Assembly (NCBI RefSeq): GCF_964275005.1
Contig: NC_092706.1
Location: 29,440,781-29,504,780 of the forward strand
From: Diadema setosum
Taxonomy: Eukaryota > Echinodermata > Echinoidea > Diadematoida > Diadematidae
DNA length: 64,000 nt
Reading direction: 5' to 3'
A program made the translations under genes and the position numbers. Of the stretch, positions 1 to 12,078 are shown piece after piece; position 1 is the first letter of the stretch; the number at the start of each line of letters is the position of its first letter. The notes beneath the pieces are model-generated. The model was not told the origin of the DNA and did no database searches. It saw only the letters and a program-made list of their open reading frames with translations.

Positions 1-911
1 AGTTCGTCTCATGCACAAAAAGCTGGTGCATTTTGCCAGTTTGCATGTGTCTCATACAAGCTTGGAATATCATACTTTCAGCGCTTGGTCATCTTTTGGA
101 TGTTGTTGTTGCTTTTTGTTTGGGGGATTTAAACAACTGTCATGTTCAACATCCAAGGCATGAGTTTTACATGGAGCTAGTTTATTTTTCCATGTTGTTT
201 CCTCGATGCATCTTTCTTGAGGTTCATCGCAAGAAAATTTCCCGACATAATAATCATGGATCATGGATGTATCTATAATTGCAGAGAGCTTGGTCGATAA
301 AAACTGATGAGCTTGTACACACAGTGATTGTACCAGTGAAAGATTAACAGAATTATATCTGCAATCAACATACATGTAGCTACAAAATCCGTTTTGAAAA
401 GAAGGTACGTATCCCTGCAACTATGATTTTGTCGGTGCAGACAAGCATAAAGAAGGCAGAACTGCATGATCTGCAAAGAGGGTACCATGCTGGCTGCAGC
501 CATTCTGCACAAGTAATGCACAATTCCAGGAGCATCTCTGGTTCAGTATCTACAGAGAATTTCATTTATTGGCATAATAAACTTCAGTCAATGCTCTCCA
601 TGTTAAAGGTGGCACATGGATTATTGTTCCAATGCATCGGAAACAGACCAGCCTGATGTTTCCACAAACATTCACTGGGAGATTTGAACTACATTGTAAC
701 AACGTAATACTTATCTCCTTGTGTCACATGAACATTTACACAATTTAACATATTGCTGTATAAAAGTGTCCTGCCTGTGACTGACGGAACTGCATTTGTT
801 TTTTTCTTTTTACTGGTAGCCAATGTTATGGCATTACTTTTTAGTGTCTCATTCCTCATGCCTGTGTTTGTTGTTTTCCGTCATCCTTCTTGGAGCATTC
901 ACTTTCATCAA
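1..911. other. non-coding, no gene recognised
   Basis: Open frames on both strands here are short, overlap one another and show no domain, splice-site pattern or codon bias that I recognise. I see no TIR or tandem array. The stretch could be intergenic or intronic. Confidence 0.4.
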
Positions 912-1047
912 ATTCTTTTCTCAAGGTGGGTTGAATTGAACTGAACTGGATTGAATAGAATTGAACTGAATTGAATTGAAATTTGAATTGGATTGAACTG
1001 AATTTAAGTAAACTGAATTGAAATTAATTGAATGGAATTGGTTTTCA
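912..1047. repeat. degenerate TTGAA pentamer tract
   Basis: About 130 bp consists of imperfect TTGAA/CTGAA/TTGGA units. Clean TTGAA runs form the 3' tails of LINE fragments elsewhere in this window (17560, 39089, 58155), so this tract may be an old expanded LINE tail. No polyadenylation signal or recognisable LINE 3' sequence precedes it, so it could also be a free microsatellite. Confidence 0.6.
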
Positions 1048-3320
1048 TCAGCAACAGAAAAATACATCCTTTTTCAAGGGTATTTACAAAATGACATAAA
1101 AAAATACACTACTCTTTTCATGAACTGATAGATGTAATAATGAACAATAGTACAAGTTGATAATTACAATAGAAATGGAAGGGTCTACTAAATAGTTTGG
1201 CCTGTATAAGTCATGAACATTTATGAAATGGCACACAGATAAGAAGGAAAGGAAGGCTGACTGGTGCCTTTAAAAGTTCACTTCCAAATGTCATCATAGA
1301 CTGAAGATGGCAGTGAATTTATATCTCACATCGGGAGCCAGCCTGGAGGTATTACCCCACTGCCCCCCCCCCCCCCCCCACCGGAGGAGGAGGATGAGAT
1401 GAGTGCTTGGATCCTTGCATTCCAGCCGCTGTCATTGTCCCACATATTTGCGTTTAACATAGGTGATGACGTAGCGAGGGAAAACACATTATGCAATGAA
1501 ACATAGGGGACATAACATTCCCATTTCTGGAATGGGATTATTTATGAAAGACTACACAGACTTGGGGAAATAACAGTGTAGGTGGAAAAGTCTTTGCAAT
1601 ATATGTCACTGATATGATCATATGACAGATATCATGTGGCAAGCATACAGAGGTCAATAAAAAGGAAACCTTTCAAATTAACACTTTAACAGTAATCTCA
1701 CTGTCATATATTGCTTCTGGTAAACAGTCTTTCAAAAGAAAATATTATTACCCATGTAACAGTATATATTTTCCCCTTTTTTATCAAAATATCCTTTCGC
1801 GTTGCAAGTTTTGTTGAATCTGTTCAAGCACAATTTTCGAATTCACACTGTGAACAATCTATAGAGACTGTAACATCATAATAGACTGCTAAAATGGCCC
1901 CTGATAATGCACTTTATTTTTCTAAATTGAACTTTGGCACATATCATGCATCACATTGCATAGGAACAGAAAGCATCTAACACAAACACTGTATTTAGCA
2001 TTGCATTGGCCTATCTTCGGAGCTCAAGAAAATTTTTAATAGCAAGTCATTTCCTACCACCACCCCTGATAAATAATAATGACTATAGTGAATCAAATGG
2101 TGAGAATACTGAAGCATATTTTTTATAGAACTGAACATTTACAATCTCGGTGAATATCTTATCCTTTTTATGTTGCACATTGTACACTCACATAATGTCT
2201 ATCACTGGATGAATTGTATAATTTAGTGATATTCAATTCCCATTGACATGCCATATATGTAATGATACAAGAAGCAAAGTGACAAAATGTGAAGAAAAAC
2301 TATTTTTCATACATATTTTCCTTCCACATCATGTTAGAGCGACATACAGACCTGGTAGCTTGACAGCTATACACTCAGATCGAGAACGGGACCAGCCATA
2401 CATAGCCATGATTCTCACTTAGACCCCTCTCAGAAAGATGAAGGTGAGATAGAGCTAGTAGGAAACATGAAAAATATTTCTCCTTTCCATTCACAACCAT
2501 GTGTTCAATTGAAATATCTTTCATATGCTGGAGTAGAAGGAAAACTTGATAACAGTCATTGGTTGCAGGTGAGAAAAGTCAAGAGTACCAGGTAGCTACT
2601 TCAAATACCTCGAGGCACTATCTAAAACTTGTTTTTCTTGCTTGTCTTTGGTTCTTCTGCCCTCTATCTCTGAGGTCCCTGACACTATAACATCACAAGG
2701 GTTACCAGCAGGGGGTGGAATCATACAGTCATTAGTGAAGATCGGTGTCCTCTTCCGGAGAGAAAAATAGCAAAGAAGATGAACCCCTAGCTCTCATTTC
2801 TTGAGAGACACAATGGTCATGCGGTGAGAAGCCCTAGAACAGATTTGTTGTGATGGCGGTCACAACTGCCCCGAGATGACACAAGCTGGAAGCCAGGATG
2901 AGAACTATTATGCACCACAAGAACAGCCACCACTCGAAAAAGCTTGTTAAATCTTTCCGAAATGAAACCGTGGGTTAACTCCACATGACCTCATCCTCAG
3001 TTCACGGGAGGTCCCTGCAAAGAGACACAAACTCTTGTGTCCAAACGAAATTATTCCACAACGCCTGTCTTCCTGTACGCGGCTGCAAGGGGTGGGAGGG
3101 AGACGTCCAGTCAGCGAGCTTCGTCGCAGACTGGATGACAACTGGAAGATGTCAGGGAGACTGGGATACCAGTAGGCGGTCTAGACAGATGATGAGTCCA
3201 CCGAGATGTTCATTTGGAAAGAGGATAGGAGAAGACAGAGTATGTAGGCCATGAGATGGCAGGATGCTGTAATCACAACGGGCTCGGGGGAAAGGGGGAT
3301 GGACATATTGAGAGATTTGT
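1048..3320. other. non-coding or undetermined sequence
   Basis: A short C homopolymer lies near 1364-1379. The part from about 2640 to 3290 is less AT-rich and has open frames on both strands. One minus-strand frame ending near 2834 encodes a hydrophobic run (FFEWWLFLWCIIVLILASS), but the plus strand is also open there as a hydrophilic frame. I cannot decide whether a real exon is present. Confidence 0.35.
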
Positions 3321-4944
3321 GTCTAGGTTAAAGGTCCAGTTTACCTTTGGGAGCAGTGATTTCAAAAATGTTCAAGATATCACATTTGATGCATATGTGT
3401 AGGTCTGTTGTATCGTAAAACATCCTACCATATGAAATATTTGCAATAAAACCTAAAATATAAGGAGATATCAGGATTTTTCTCAGTAAACCATAACTGT
3501 ATACGGTTTAGTCTGGAAACATTGTTATTATAACTATTGTTTACATTTTGTGTATTTAACAAAACTTAACATCGATTATACGGATTCAAATTTTGACAGT
3601 GGTTGTTCCTATCCCTAACTCACATTTTAGAACTATTTTAAAGCACTAATGCTTTCATCTGCAAATGGTAAATTATGCCTTTAGTGTACCTGTACGTTGA
3701 AATGTCAGTTTAAAAATCTGTATCAATGCAAAGCTCTTTATGCCAACAAGTGAAGGGGGGAAATAAACGTATTTCAGCATGTGAAATTAAATTTACTAGA
3801 TCCAAAAGTCAGATTAGTCAGCAAGCTTTAACTTTATAGTGCAGTCAATTGTGAATAAATGTTTAGTTAGTATTTGTCTCTCCATGATTACTATCATTCT
3901 TTGCGATAATTAAACACAAACACAAATCGTTATGCATGAGGTAATATGACAAGGCTTGACGATTCATAGAGAATTTGATTCTTTTTCAAGGGACTGACTA
4001 TGAACAGATGCAAAGCATACTATGTACATGTGCAACCAAATCATGGTCACATGGAAGCAACTTTAATATAGATTTGGAAATAGGAGACTATTTTGGAAAC
4101 TGCATACAGTATTCATTCCGACTTCAGTTGACTGTCAGCAATGTCTGCATGACATCAAAAGGTAGAGGATACTCATATTTTTTCATTTCTGTGCCAATGA
4201 GTCAAATGTGCCCAAATTTCACACTCGTACAGTATGGACAAGAAATTCATGTAGCAGGCAGCAGAGGATTAATATTATGTGCCCTTCCATCTCTCAAACA
4301 CTAAAATCTTTCAGTACTGGTACACAAAATATCTTTGAATAAATTGTAGATGCTAGTGCACAGGATGGTTATTTACTAGTATAAAACAATCACCAGCAAA
4401 TGGCATAGCCAAGATGTGAACATTGTACCATCATAGGATACCATACGGATACCAAAGTGAAGAGACATGAGGTACTGGAGAGATGATAACCTTTTTAATA
4501 TTACAGTTTTATTGCATAGAAGTAATGTTTGCTCAGTGCAGATCTCACAGAAAATCTGATTTAAAAGATGAATACCTTGTAATTGTCAGGAAGACAGGCA
4601 GTAAAGATTCAAATACAATGCAATAAACAGAAATATTCCACTGCCACTTCAAAGCAAGAATTCCTACCTTAGAAGGGGAATATATTGTGTGTAGGTGGAA
4701 AGTTCTCTCGACTATGGCAGCTCCATCGATGTGCCAACATTTCAGTCTCACATAGTAAGTATTTCATTATTAAATTTCATTTTATAAATGACACTTTCTC
4801 ATAGGTTTTCCACTTTAATTTGTTGTGGCATTCCAGGTCCACTGATTCATGTAAAGAAGAGATTTTCTTATCAAAGTAACCACTTATTACAAAATAGAGT
4901 TACTTTTTCTTTCTACCAATTTATTTTCTGGATGAATATCAAAA
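3321..4944. other. no gene recognised; possible TTAA-flanked repeat start
   Basis: At 3328 the sequence TTAAAGGTCCAGTTTACC resembles the ends of the two TTAA-flanked MITEs found downstream, but I did not find a matching inverted right end. The rest is AT-rich, with only short unsupported frames. Confidence 0.3.
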
Positions 4945-5507
4945 TTAAAGGTAGGGAATCCCATTTGCATGCCTCAAATGAAGAGTTGTATAAATACAGT
5001 GGTATGTTGAAGAGAGTATCATTTTAAAAACTCCCATAAAGTATTGAAAGTGGAAGGTAACATTAAGTACATTTTTATTGACCGTTAGATTTTGAATTGA
5101 ATTTTTTTCGGGGCTCACCGTAAATTCCAGTACATTACTAGGCTACCTTTGAAGACCCATGCACGCATGTGTGTCCATCATGTATATTTTGTGAAGAAAG
5201 TTCATCAAAACTTACAAACATTTCTATATACATTCTTGCCACACACTCTATATGTTATTACATCAGCTCTTATACTTTTAGATTTGTGTTTATAGATAAA
5301 AAAAAAATACAGAAGACTGCAACAAAAATGCTTAAGTGTGGCTGACACACAGAACTACTGAGTAGTTGAGTTTTGTGCATTATTCAAATTGTAGATAACT
5401 GTTGACTTCCAAATTTCTCAGCAGTGGCCTAAACAAGTCCCCTGAGGTTCATATTTAATGTTTTGCTGCATTTTGGGAGGTCTGTAAAAGGTATCCCCTA
5501 CCTTTAA
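4945..5507. mobile_element. TTAA-flanked MITE with inverted ends
   Basis: The left end reads TTAA then AAGGTAGGGAATCCC, and the right end read in reverse gives TTAAAGGTAGGGGATACC, so the ends are inverted repeats of about 18 bp flanked by TTAA. The element is about 560 bp and has no transposase frame. TTAA target duplications are known for piggyBac and Kolobok transposons. It is probably a non-autonomous derivative of one of these, but the superfamily cannot be settled from the ends alone. Confidence 0.7.
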
Positions 5508-5516
5508 AGTGGGACT

Positions 5517-5906
5517 TTAAAGGGATAGTACAGTATTGGTGGAGATGAGAATTGGGCTTTTAACTTTTTGCGAGATACCAAGAAAACACTAATGAAATGG
5601 TGCAGAGCATACCATTCTAAGAGGAATTCAAAGTTTATTTGGTGAAAATCGGGTTTGGAATGACTGAAACATCCAAAATCAAAGTAAAACAAAGTGATCG
5701 TAAAAAAGTGTGGGTCCCACACTTTATTAGAATCTCTCTGTTTTGGATATCTCAGCCATTTCAAAACCAATTTTCATCAAATAAACGTTGAATTCCTCAT
5801 GGATTTACATACTCTTTCATATTTCATAAGAGGTTTCTCATTATCTCATCAAAAAATGTAAGAAACCCGAAATTAGGTCTCAACCAAAACTATACAATCC
5901 CTTTAA
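5517..5906. mobile_element. TTAA MITE, family shared with 59926-60323
   Basis: Both ends are TTAA followed by AGGGATAGTACAGT (left) or its inverted near-match AGGGATTGTATAGT (right). Length is about 390 bp. The interior contains two oppositely oriented copies of a block around TTTCATCAAATAAA. The copy at 59926-60323 has the same ends and the same internal blocks. There is no coding capacity. The TTAA target and AGGG termini suggest a Kolobok- or piggyBac-type non-autonomous element. Confidence 0.8.
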
Positions 5907-7578
5907 GCACTTGCAAAGAGTCTATCTGTCTATCTGAGGCACTGATACCCTTCGGAATGATACTGGAGTGATAACAGGAAATGTTCCTTGTGATACTAGT
6001 GGCATGCTGGGGTATCCAAGGATGACATCAGCTAAGAGCTTCAAACGACGTGGTATAAACTGATTACCAAACGTTGACTGCACTGAGGCTTTGCTTCCAG
6101 TTCTTGGCATTGGATTCAAGCCAGTTTAGAGTATTATGGCACAAGAAAATTGGAGTTCAGTATAAAATTATCAAATTGTGGTCAGGCTGATTGAAAATAT
6201 ATTAGCTGTTTGAAGCTGAAAAGAGTGTATAGGAGAATTGACTTTGAAAAGCATTAACAACCGAAAGCAGTTATTGGATGAAGGTATTGATATTCATGTA
6301 CCAATCAAATGCTGAGCTTTTATCAAGATCTTTAATGCATATTGTTTGGACTGTACTAGAATGTTGGTAAATCATTAAGTAAACAAAGTCTTTTATTGGC
6401 AACAAAATAATTCTTGGTTGCAGGACCATCACTGTCACCTCTTGCATTCTTCCCATAAATTACTGTTTCACAGAAGGATAGATTTAATTCTCTTGAAACG
6501 TAACACATTGTTCTGAATTATTTAACTCTTCTATCAATGTCAACTTGAATGGAAGCATGAAATAGTCTTTCCCTTTAAATAAGGTCCATACATTATATGG
6601 AAAGTGTTTCTGCTATATCCTGCACAGAATTATGTAAGAAGGAAATACAAGAAATGAGAAATTAGAGATATTCCATTATCGTGTAAACAGTGTATGAGGA
6701 GTCTCACATACAAAATATTATGGTCACTTGGTCGCAATGGGCTCCCAACTTCAGCTAGAGGTGGACTGCTGACATAAAATTTGCCAAAAGTTTCAAATTC
6801 TTTTTTGAACATATTATTGCTTCATTGTTTTGTTGCCCAATATTTGACAACATTCTTGTATAATAGAAATGATATTCAAACTGACTGGAAAGGTATGTAA
6901 ACAATATTTACTTGGTGTTTTTTTCACTTAAATTTAATAGGTCATATATTCATGAAATATGTCTGGTGGCACTACATGTGGTTGTTTGCTTGTGTGTGTG
7001 TGTGGGTGGGTGTGGGAGTGCTTGCCTTCGACACACTGGAGTGGGATAAATGTAGAATGTAGATTTCACACTCGGACAGGGTTCACGACCTGGAAGGCAT
7101 GTTGTACTTCCAGCCCTACCATGGCATTGGTTCCAAGAGAGGACAAATAATCAGGGACCAGGAATAGATCACAAATTGCCCATGACATATCCTTGGCAGT
7201 GATGAATGGGATATATTCCCAGCTTGTTCACTGGAGCTAAAAACCCTACCATGTCTACAGGCTAGGAGGCTCAATGAACTAAAGGGGCTTTACACTTAAA
7301 ACTACATGTAATTTGTACTACTACAACTACTGCTACCTGTATTACTAATACTGCAATTACAAATACAATAAAGTACTAGATACTATGTTTATCTTTCACT
7401 ATAACAGTACACTAATTATTATCATATTCATGAATGATAACAACATTAATTATACACTCTTTGATAACAACATCAGTGAACATAATTCATGATAAATCTA
7501 GACACAATTGTATGGTATCTAATGCTAATATCAACTAAATTAACAATCATAATAATGCTTGCTAAGAGGAGTAGGCTA
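5907..7578. other. no gene recognised
   Basis: A 65-codon minus-strand frame at 5922-6119 is open but has no recognisable domain and no clear acceptor and donor pair. A GT-rich patch lies at 6990-7015. I see no duplicated ends or tandem array of note. Confidence 0.35.
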
Positions 7579-7599
7579 ATGATGATGATGATGATGACG

Positions 7600-7642
<43 letters not shown>

Positions 7643-7677
7643 TAAGAAGAAGAAGAAGAATTAAAAGAAGAAGAAAT
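7579..7677. repeat. GAT/AAT/AGA trinucleotide microsatellite
   Basis: Successive runs of GAT, then AAT, then AGA trinucleotides. The apparent poly-Ile and poly-Met reading frame across it is a repeat artefact. Confidence 0.95.
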
Positions 7678-8555
7678 GATTATATTGTGTAACAAGTATG
7701 ATTTCATATCATCCCATCAGTCCAGAAAGCATGTAACACCCTGCAGAAATTTACTGAGGGTAAATAACCAGTGCATCATTGCTGTATCCTTTCTTGTTTG
7801 GAAAAAAAAAAATGTTGTCTTGTAGAAAACAAATAAAAAACAGTCATTCTTACACAACATAATGTACCAAGTACACTGTACAGGTGTACTTCCATATCTC
7901 ATAATATTCTTATAAAAAAAAATATATGACATTTAAATAAGCACATCAGATCCTGTGCTTATATTGACATTCATGCAAAGTATAATATAGGCCTTGCCTT
8001 TCCTTTCCTTGCTCTAAAGTATTGAAGCAGTTCCATATCATTTGATAATATTGACACTGGTGCATAGCTTGGCCCTGAATCTTCTAAAAATGAATTATCT
8101 TTGGGCATCCTTGATTGTTCTCACAAGAAAATATGGTTGACTTAAAAACGAAAGAACTTGTTTATTCTTTGGAAATGACCCCAAGCTTTATGATGACCTG
8201 ATTCAGATTAAACTTGATGTCCACTGTGGGTGAGTGTTATCATACACAATCAAATCCAAATTGATTATGATTCAGTGATGGAATGGTATCGACATAATAA
8301 AATCACTTAACAATTGAGAGCCCTTTGGTAGCTACATGTAGGTCACAAAACTAGATCAGTTCCTCCACACATAAGTTGTAAAGAGTGTTAGTTATGAAAA
8401 CCTCTGTTTCCACAGTTAGCTACAGTTAGAGATGTAGACTGTTTACAGAAATTTATTCAATAACAATAAACAGACTATAAACTCCAACAGTGCACAAGGG
8501 TAGATTTTTTTTTTCTCTCATTTTGAGTGGCATCCACTGACAACAGAGAATTCAT
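7678..8555. other. no gene recognised
   Basis: AT-rich unique-looking sequence. Short A-runs occur at 7801 and 7914. No frame here shows a recognisable domain. Confidence 0.35.
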
Positions 8556-8738
8556 TATTATACAAATGATGCACAGGATAGAGTGCGTTAGTGTAGGCGT
8601 AGTGCACTCGAGGGTATTTACAATTGTGAAACATGCACGAGGCGAAGCCGAGTGCATGTTGCACTACATTGTAAATACCCGAGAGTGAGCTACGCCTACA
8701 CTAACGCCACGAAATAATCCTGTGCATCATTTGTTTTA
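8556..8738. repeat. long imperfect hairpin (foldback)
   Basis: The arm at about 8563-8640 (CAAATGATGCACAGGAT onward) is repeated inverted at about 8650-8733 (to ATCCTGTGCATCATTTG). The two meet at a GC-rich turn, GAGGCGAAGCCGAG. The stem includes GTTAGTGTAGGCGTAG and its complement. It forms the left part of a larger possible element that ends near 9418. Confidence 0.85.
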
Positions 8739-9420
8739 TAAAATGGGTCGAAAATTCGAAAACTAACATCATTTTTCAGCGTTTTTCACGTACTATTGTG
8801 GGTCAAGACGTCCGAAGATGTTCGTCCCAAACTTTTACGCACGTCGCACTCGCGGAAGTCCCGCACATACAGCTAGTAGGCCTATAAGTATAATGGGGGG
8901 TTGGGTTTCCGGACACCCGCATGAAAACTTACTTATTTTACATAGAATATGCACCCTTTACCTTAAAGACTTGATATAGACTCCTCATATAGGCCTACTA
9001 GACAACATACTCTGAAAACGGCGTGAATTAACCTGCTAAATCGTTGGATTTGCTCTTCAAAGTGACTCCATGTACGCGTCCGGTCCCATAACGCTTGGTC
9101 TACTGTACTGTACAAAGTGTACGTATACTCAGTAGTACGGTACAGTATACGTACGTACGCCACATATGTTATGCACAAGGGAAGACAGGCCGGCCGGCCG
9201 GCGCACGCAGCCCAAACTAGAAGTTGTTTACAGGATTGACAGCGCGTACGCGTATGCATGCAATTCATCAAAGGAGCCGCCGCGCGCACAGACGATCGGC
9301 AATCTACCATAGGATTACAGGCAGTGCAATTGTACTGAAGTAAAGGAAGGAGGTGTGTCTCATTTCAGCGCTTCCTATTGGCTACATTCTTGAACCCATT
9401 TTATAATTTATAATACAGGG
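8739..9420. mobile_element. CpG-rich body and right end of a hairpin-headed element
   Basis: This stretch is richer in CpG than its surroundings and includes a GGCCGGCCGGCCGG run near 9189. ATAAAATGGGT just after the hairpin (8739) recurs inverted at about 9394-9406. That suggests one element of about 0.85 kb consisting of a hairpin head, a CpG-rich body and an inverted right end. A CCAAT-type box (ATTGG, 9377) lies near the right end. No credible coding frame was found. Confidence 0.45.
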
Positions 9421-9850
9421 TTTTGATTAGAAACCTTGACTTTGACCAGTTTTGCTGTACACAGGATCACAAAATTGTGGCTCTGACTGTGCAGTGGGTT
9501 TCCTTCATTCTTGATCACAAATCTATGATTATAAATGGCCAGTCTGTTGTAGCCTTATGTTTTATTTTTCTTCCTCCTTCCACTTCACAGCAGAACTTAA
9601 GAAATAGAAAGGTGGAAACACGAGCATGCTATTAAAAATCCTGAGAAAGCTATCAAAATCAGTCTGCTGCAGATTGTATTGGTCCTGTAACACTGTTGTA
9701 TGTCCTTTAAGTCATGGAGTGGATAAAGACAGAACATCATTCTTTCGTAGCCAATGAAAATCTCCTTACTGAATAGAGGTGCGTAGCATACACTGACTCT
9801 ACTGACAAACAGCTTCACTGGTAGAGCCAGTATCATGAGTTATCCACATA

Positions 9851-10163
9851 GGCCCGAATTCACGAAGGTGGTACAAATGAAACCATGGCTTAAACCATGG
9901 ACAAAAACCATGGAGCGCCAGGTGTCGCATGGAATATTTCGTTACGAAATCAGTCATTTCGTCAATGAAATGATTATTTTGTAACGAAATAACAACATTT
10001 TGTAACTAAATGAACATTTCGTCCACGAAATGATAATTTCGTTAACGAAGCGGTCATTTTGTCGACGAAATGACCAATTTCGTAGCGAAATATTCCGTGC
10101 GACACTTGGCGCTCCATGGTTTAAACCATGGTTTCATTTGTACCACCTTCGTGAATTCGGGCC
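9851..10163. mobile_element. palindromic MITE with ACGAAAT internal repeats
   Basis: The element is a nearly perfect 313-bp palindrome. It begins GGCCCGAATTCACGAAGG and ends with the complement. The arms include two or three CCATGG sites. The centre is built of roughly 20-bp units alternating ATTTCGT and ACGAAAT. It has no coding capacity. The first 11 bases are shared with a different foldback element at 20369-20565. Confidence 0.9.
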
Positions 10164-10559
10164 CTAATGTTTACAATGTATCACCATCAAGTGTAGTTCC
10201 AACTTTGAAACTTAAAGGTGGAAATACAACATTTGATTTAATAATATTTCCATGGTCATAAAGGACGGAAGCCATCCTTCACTGCATCCTTCCATTGAAG
10301 CATTCTCAAGTTATAGCAAAATTTGTAAACAAAGGTTGTGGTATAAAGACACATTTTGAGAAAACTGCCACTGAAAATGAAGAATGTCATTTTTGAATGA
10401 TAAAATACATGAAAAAAATAGCTGTAAATAAATGAGTGTGGACTGTGTGTTTGGAATGTGTGTTAGGAATTTGTGAGTTTTGTAGGCCTTCAAAGAGATG
10501 AAATATCTATGGAATGCGTCAAACACTTCTCAATGAATACATATTTATACAGGAAGTTG
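10164..10559. other. no gene recognised
   Basis: AT-rich sequence with no frame, repeat or inverted structure that I can support. Confidence 0.35.
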
Positions 10560-10712
10560 ACAGAGTGTGAGAGGGTGAGAGAAAGAGAAGAAAGTGACAG
10601 AAAGAGGAGAAAAAAGAGAGAGAGAATGAGAGAATTAGTACAAAGGGAGGTGAAAGAGGGGAAGAGACGGTGGAAGGGGGAGCAGAGGGAGAGAGAGGGG
10701 AAGAGATAGAGA
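10560..10712. repeat. purine-rich GA tract
   Basis: An imperfect GA/GAGA/GGGAG tract of about 150 bp with strong strand asymmetry. The Arg/Glu-rich and Ser/Leu-rich frames that cross it come from the repeat. Confidence 0.9.
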
Positions 10713-11426
10713 AATAGCACTGAGATTGGAAGTTTGCATTCAATCGCAATGGAATAAGATTACACGAAAGAGCAATAACAACTTCTGTACACAGAAGGTG
10801 TCATAAAACAGGTGTGAATCAACCTGTGTCCAATGTACTAGCTTCACCCAAAAAAAACAAAAAAACTGCACACCAAGTCTGTACAATGCAATGTCTCACA
10901 CACTGACTTGATTCACGAGGAATACTGACTGCGGGTAAAATGTGTTTACCCTAGTCCGTACATTATTTCTCTAAGGCCCCTACACGTTCTGCAAGTAACC
11001 AGTCAGAAAATCGCTGATGATAAAAGATGACCTAGTTAATGATTGACAATGCATGGCAGATAAAACCACACCTAAACAACATGCTTGGGATCCAAAGGAA
11101 TGTCAGTGATGCATGTACATGATGCATATTGTGTGTTTTACACTTTTCTCTGGTTAATCATAATATTGTATGAAACAAATATTGAAGAGTTCAGCACGTT
11201 TCTCCCTGAAAAAAAGTATGATACACGAGAATGTTTTCAAGAGGGTGGAATAGTGTGTCAAAGTGGTTTTCATTGAGAAAAATATCAAAATGAAATTAAG
11301 ATATCCTGCCATTATTATCAGATGGAATTTCTTGACAAGAGTAGATCACTACATTCTACTTAACTAACATAATGACTAAAGAAAAATGTTACAATACAAA
11401 ACATGTAAAACACTAACCAGGTATAC

Positions 11427-11427
<1 letters not shown>
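10713..11427. other. no gene recognised
   Basis: No supported gene. This lies downstream (minus sense) of the coding exon at 11916-12078 and is therefore probably intron if that gene is real. Confidence 0.35.

Positions 11428-11467
<40 letters not shown>
11428..11467. repeat. poly(A) run
   Basis: About 40 consecutive A. It may be the tail of an old plus-strand retroelement, but the sequence before it is not recognisable. Confidence 0.95.
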
Positions 11468-11470
<3 letters not shown>

Positions 11471-11603
11471 GTGATGAAAAAAAAGATAAATGAATAATCC
11501 ACTCTTTTTAGCCCTGTCAAAAGTGCTGAAAAATCAGAAACATTCACAGCATGATTTTGTGTGTGTGTGTGAAACTCAAATAAAGAATATCATAAAACAA
11601 AAA

Positions 11604-11605
<2 letters not shown>

Positions 11606-11644
<39 letters not shown>
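11606..11644. repeat. (GT)n microsatellite
   Basis: A pure GT dinucleotide run of about 38 bp. A shorter GT run lies at 11557-11571. Confidence 0.95.
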
Positions 11645-11646
<2 letters not shown>

Positions 11647-11915
11647 CTGGAGCAAACAGCCTATTCCATGGCATGAAACTTCTGTGAATTGGAAATGGCA
11701 TTCAATGCACTGTGGAAACAAGAGTTTTCGCATCTATTTTACTTTTGCGAATACTGGCTCCTTGCGAAATTCACAAAAGTTTCATACTTGCAAAAATTTC
11801 TAGTTTTACACCGTCAGTCAGGGAGGATAATATTTAGGCATTTTCAATGATCAGACTCTGTTTTCTAATATAAAGAAGATGAAAATGATAAAATGAAATG
11901 TAAAAGGTATCTTAC

Positions 11916-12078
11916 TTTTGGTGATGAAAGAAAGACTGCTTCCAGGGGAGAGAGAACCGCTATGGGTCATTGAGTATTCCATCACTCCCACAGATCCATT
12001 GGACGAAGCAGCCGAGACAGCACTCACGTTGGACGAATATCGGTCCCCGCGGGACCGACGACTAGCCATGGCTCTTTC
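11916..12078 (-). CDS. N-terminal coding exon, Ser-rich protein (partial)
   Basis: A minus-strand exon with ATG at 12069 encodes 51 residues beginning MASRRSRGDRYSSNVSAVSA, rich in Ser and Gly. It ends in phase 1 at a good donor (AAAA then GTAAGATA, exon end 11916). Upstream of the ATG, a pyrimidine-rich stretch ending GCACCTAG gives an acceptor, so the exon probably starts at 12078 with 9 bp of 5' UTR. That implies a non-coding first exon further upstream. A purine precedes the ATG in a favourable context. I do not recognise the protein, and no downstream exon could be linked with confidence. The basic start and low-complexity Ser/Gly composition suggest a disordered cytosolic N-terminus, which is inference. 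Confidence 0.55.

Noticed and set aside
2834..2970. Minus-strand frame with a hydrophobic segment (FFEWWLFLWCIIVLILASS)
   Set aside because: The opposite strand is also open, no certain acceptor precedes it, and it cannot be joined to the exon at 11916.
4672..4745. Possible minus-strand exon ending CTTCTAAG then GTAGGA
   Set aside because: The donor is acceptable, but the upstream acceptor is weak and the short translation is not recognisable.
5922..6119. 65-codon minus-strand frame (FGNQFIPRRLKLLADVI...)
   Set aside because: Looks protein-like in composition, but has no domain, no splice context and no duplicate to support conservation.
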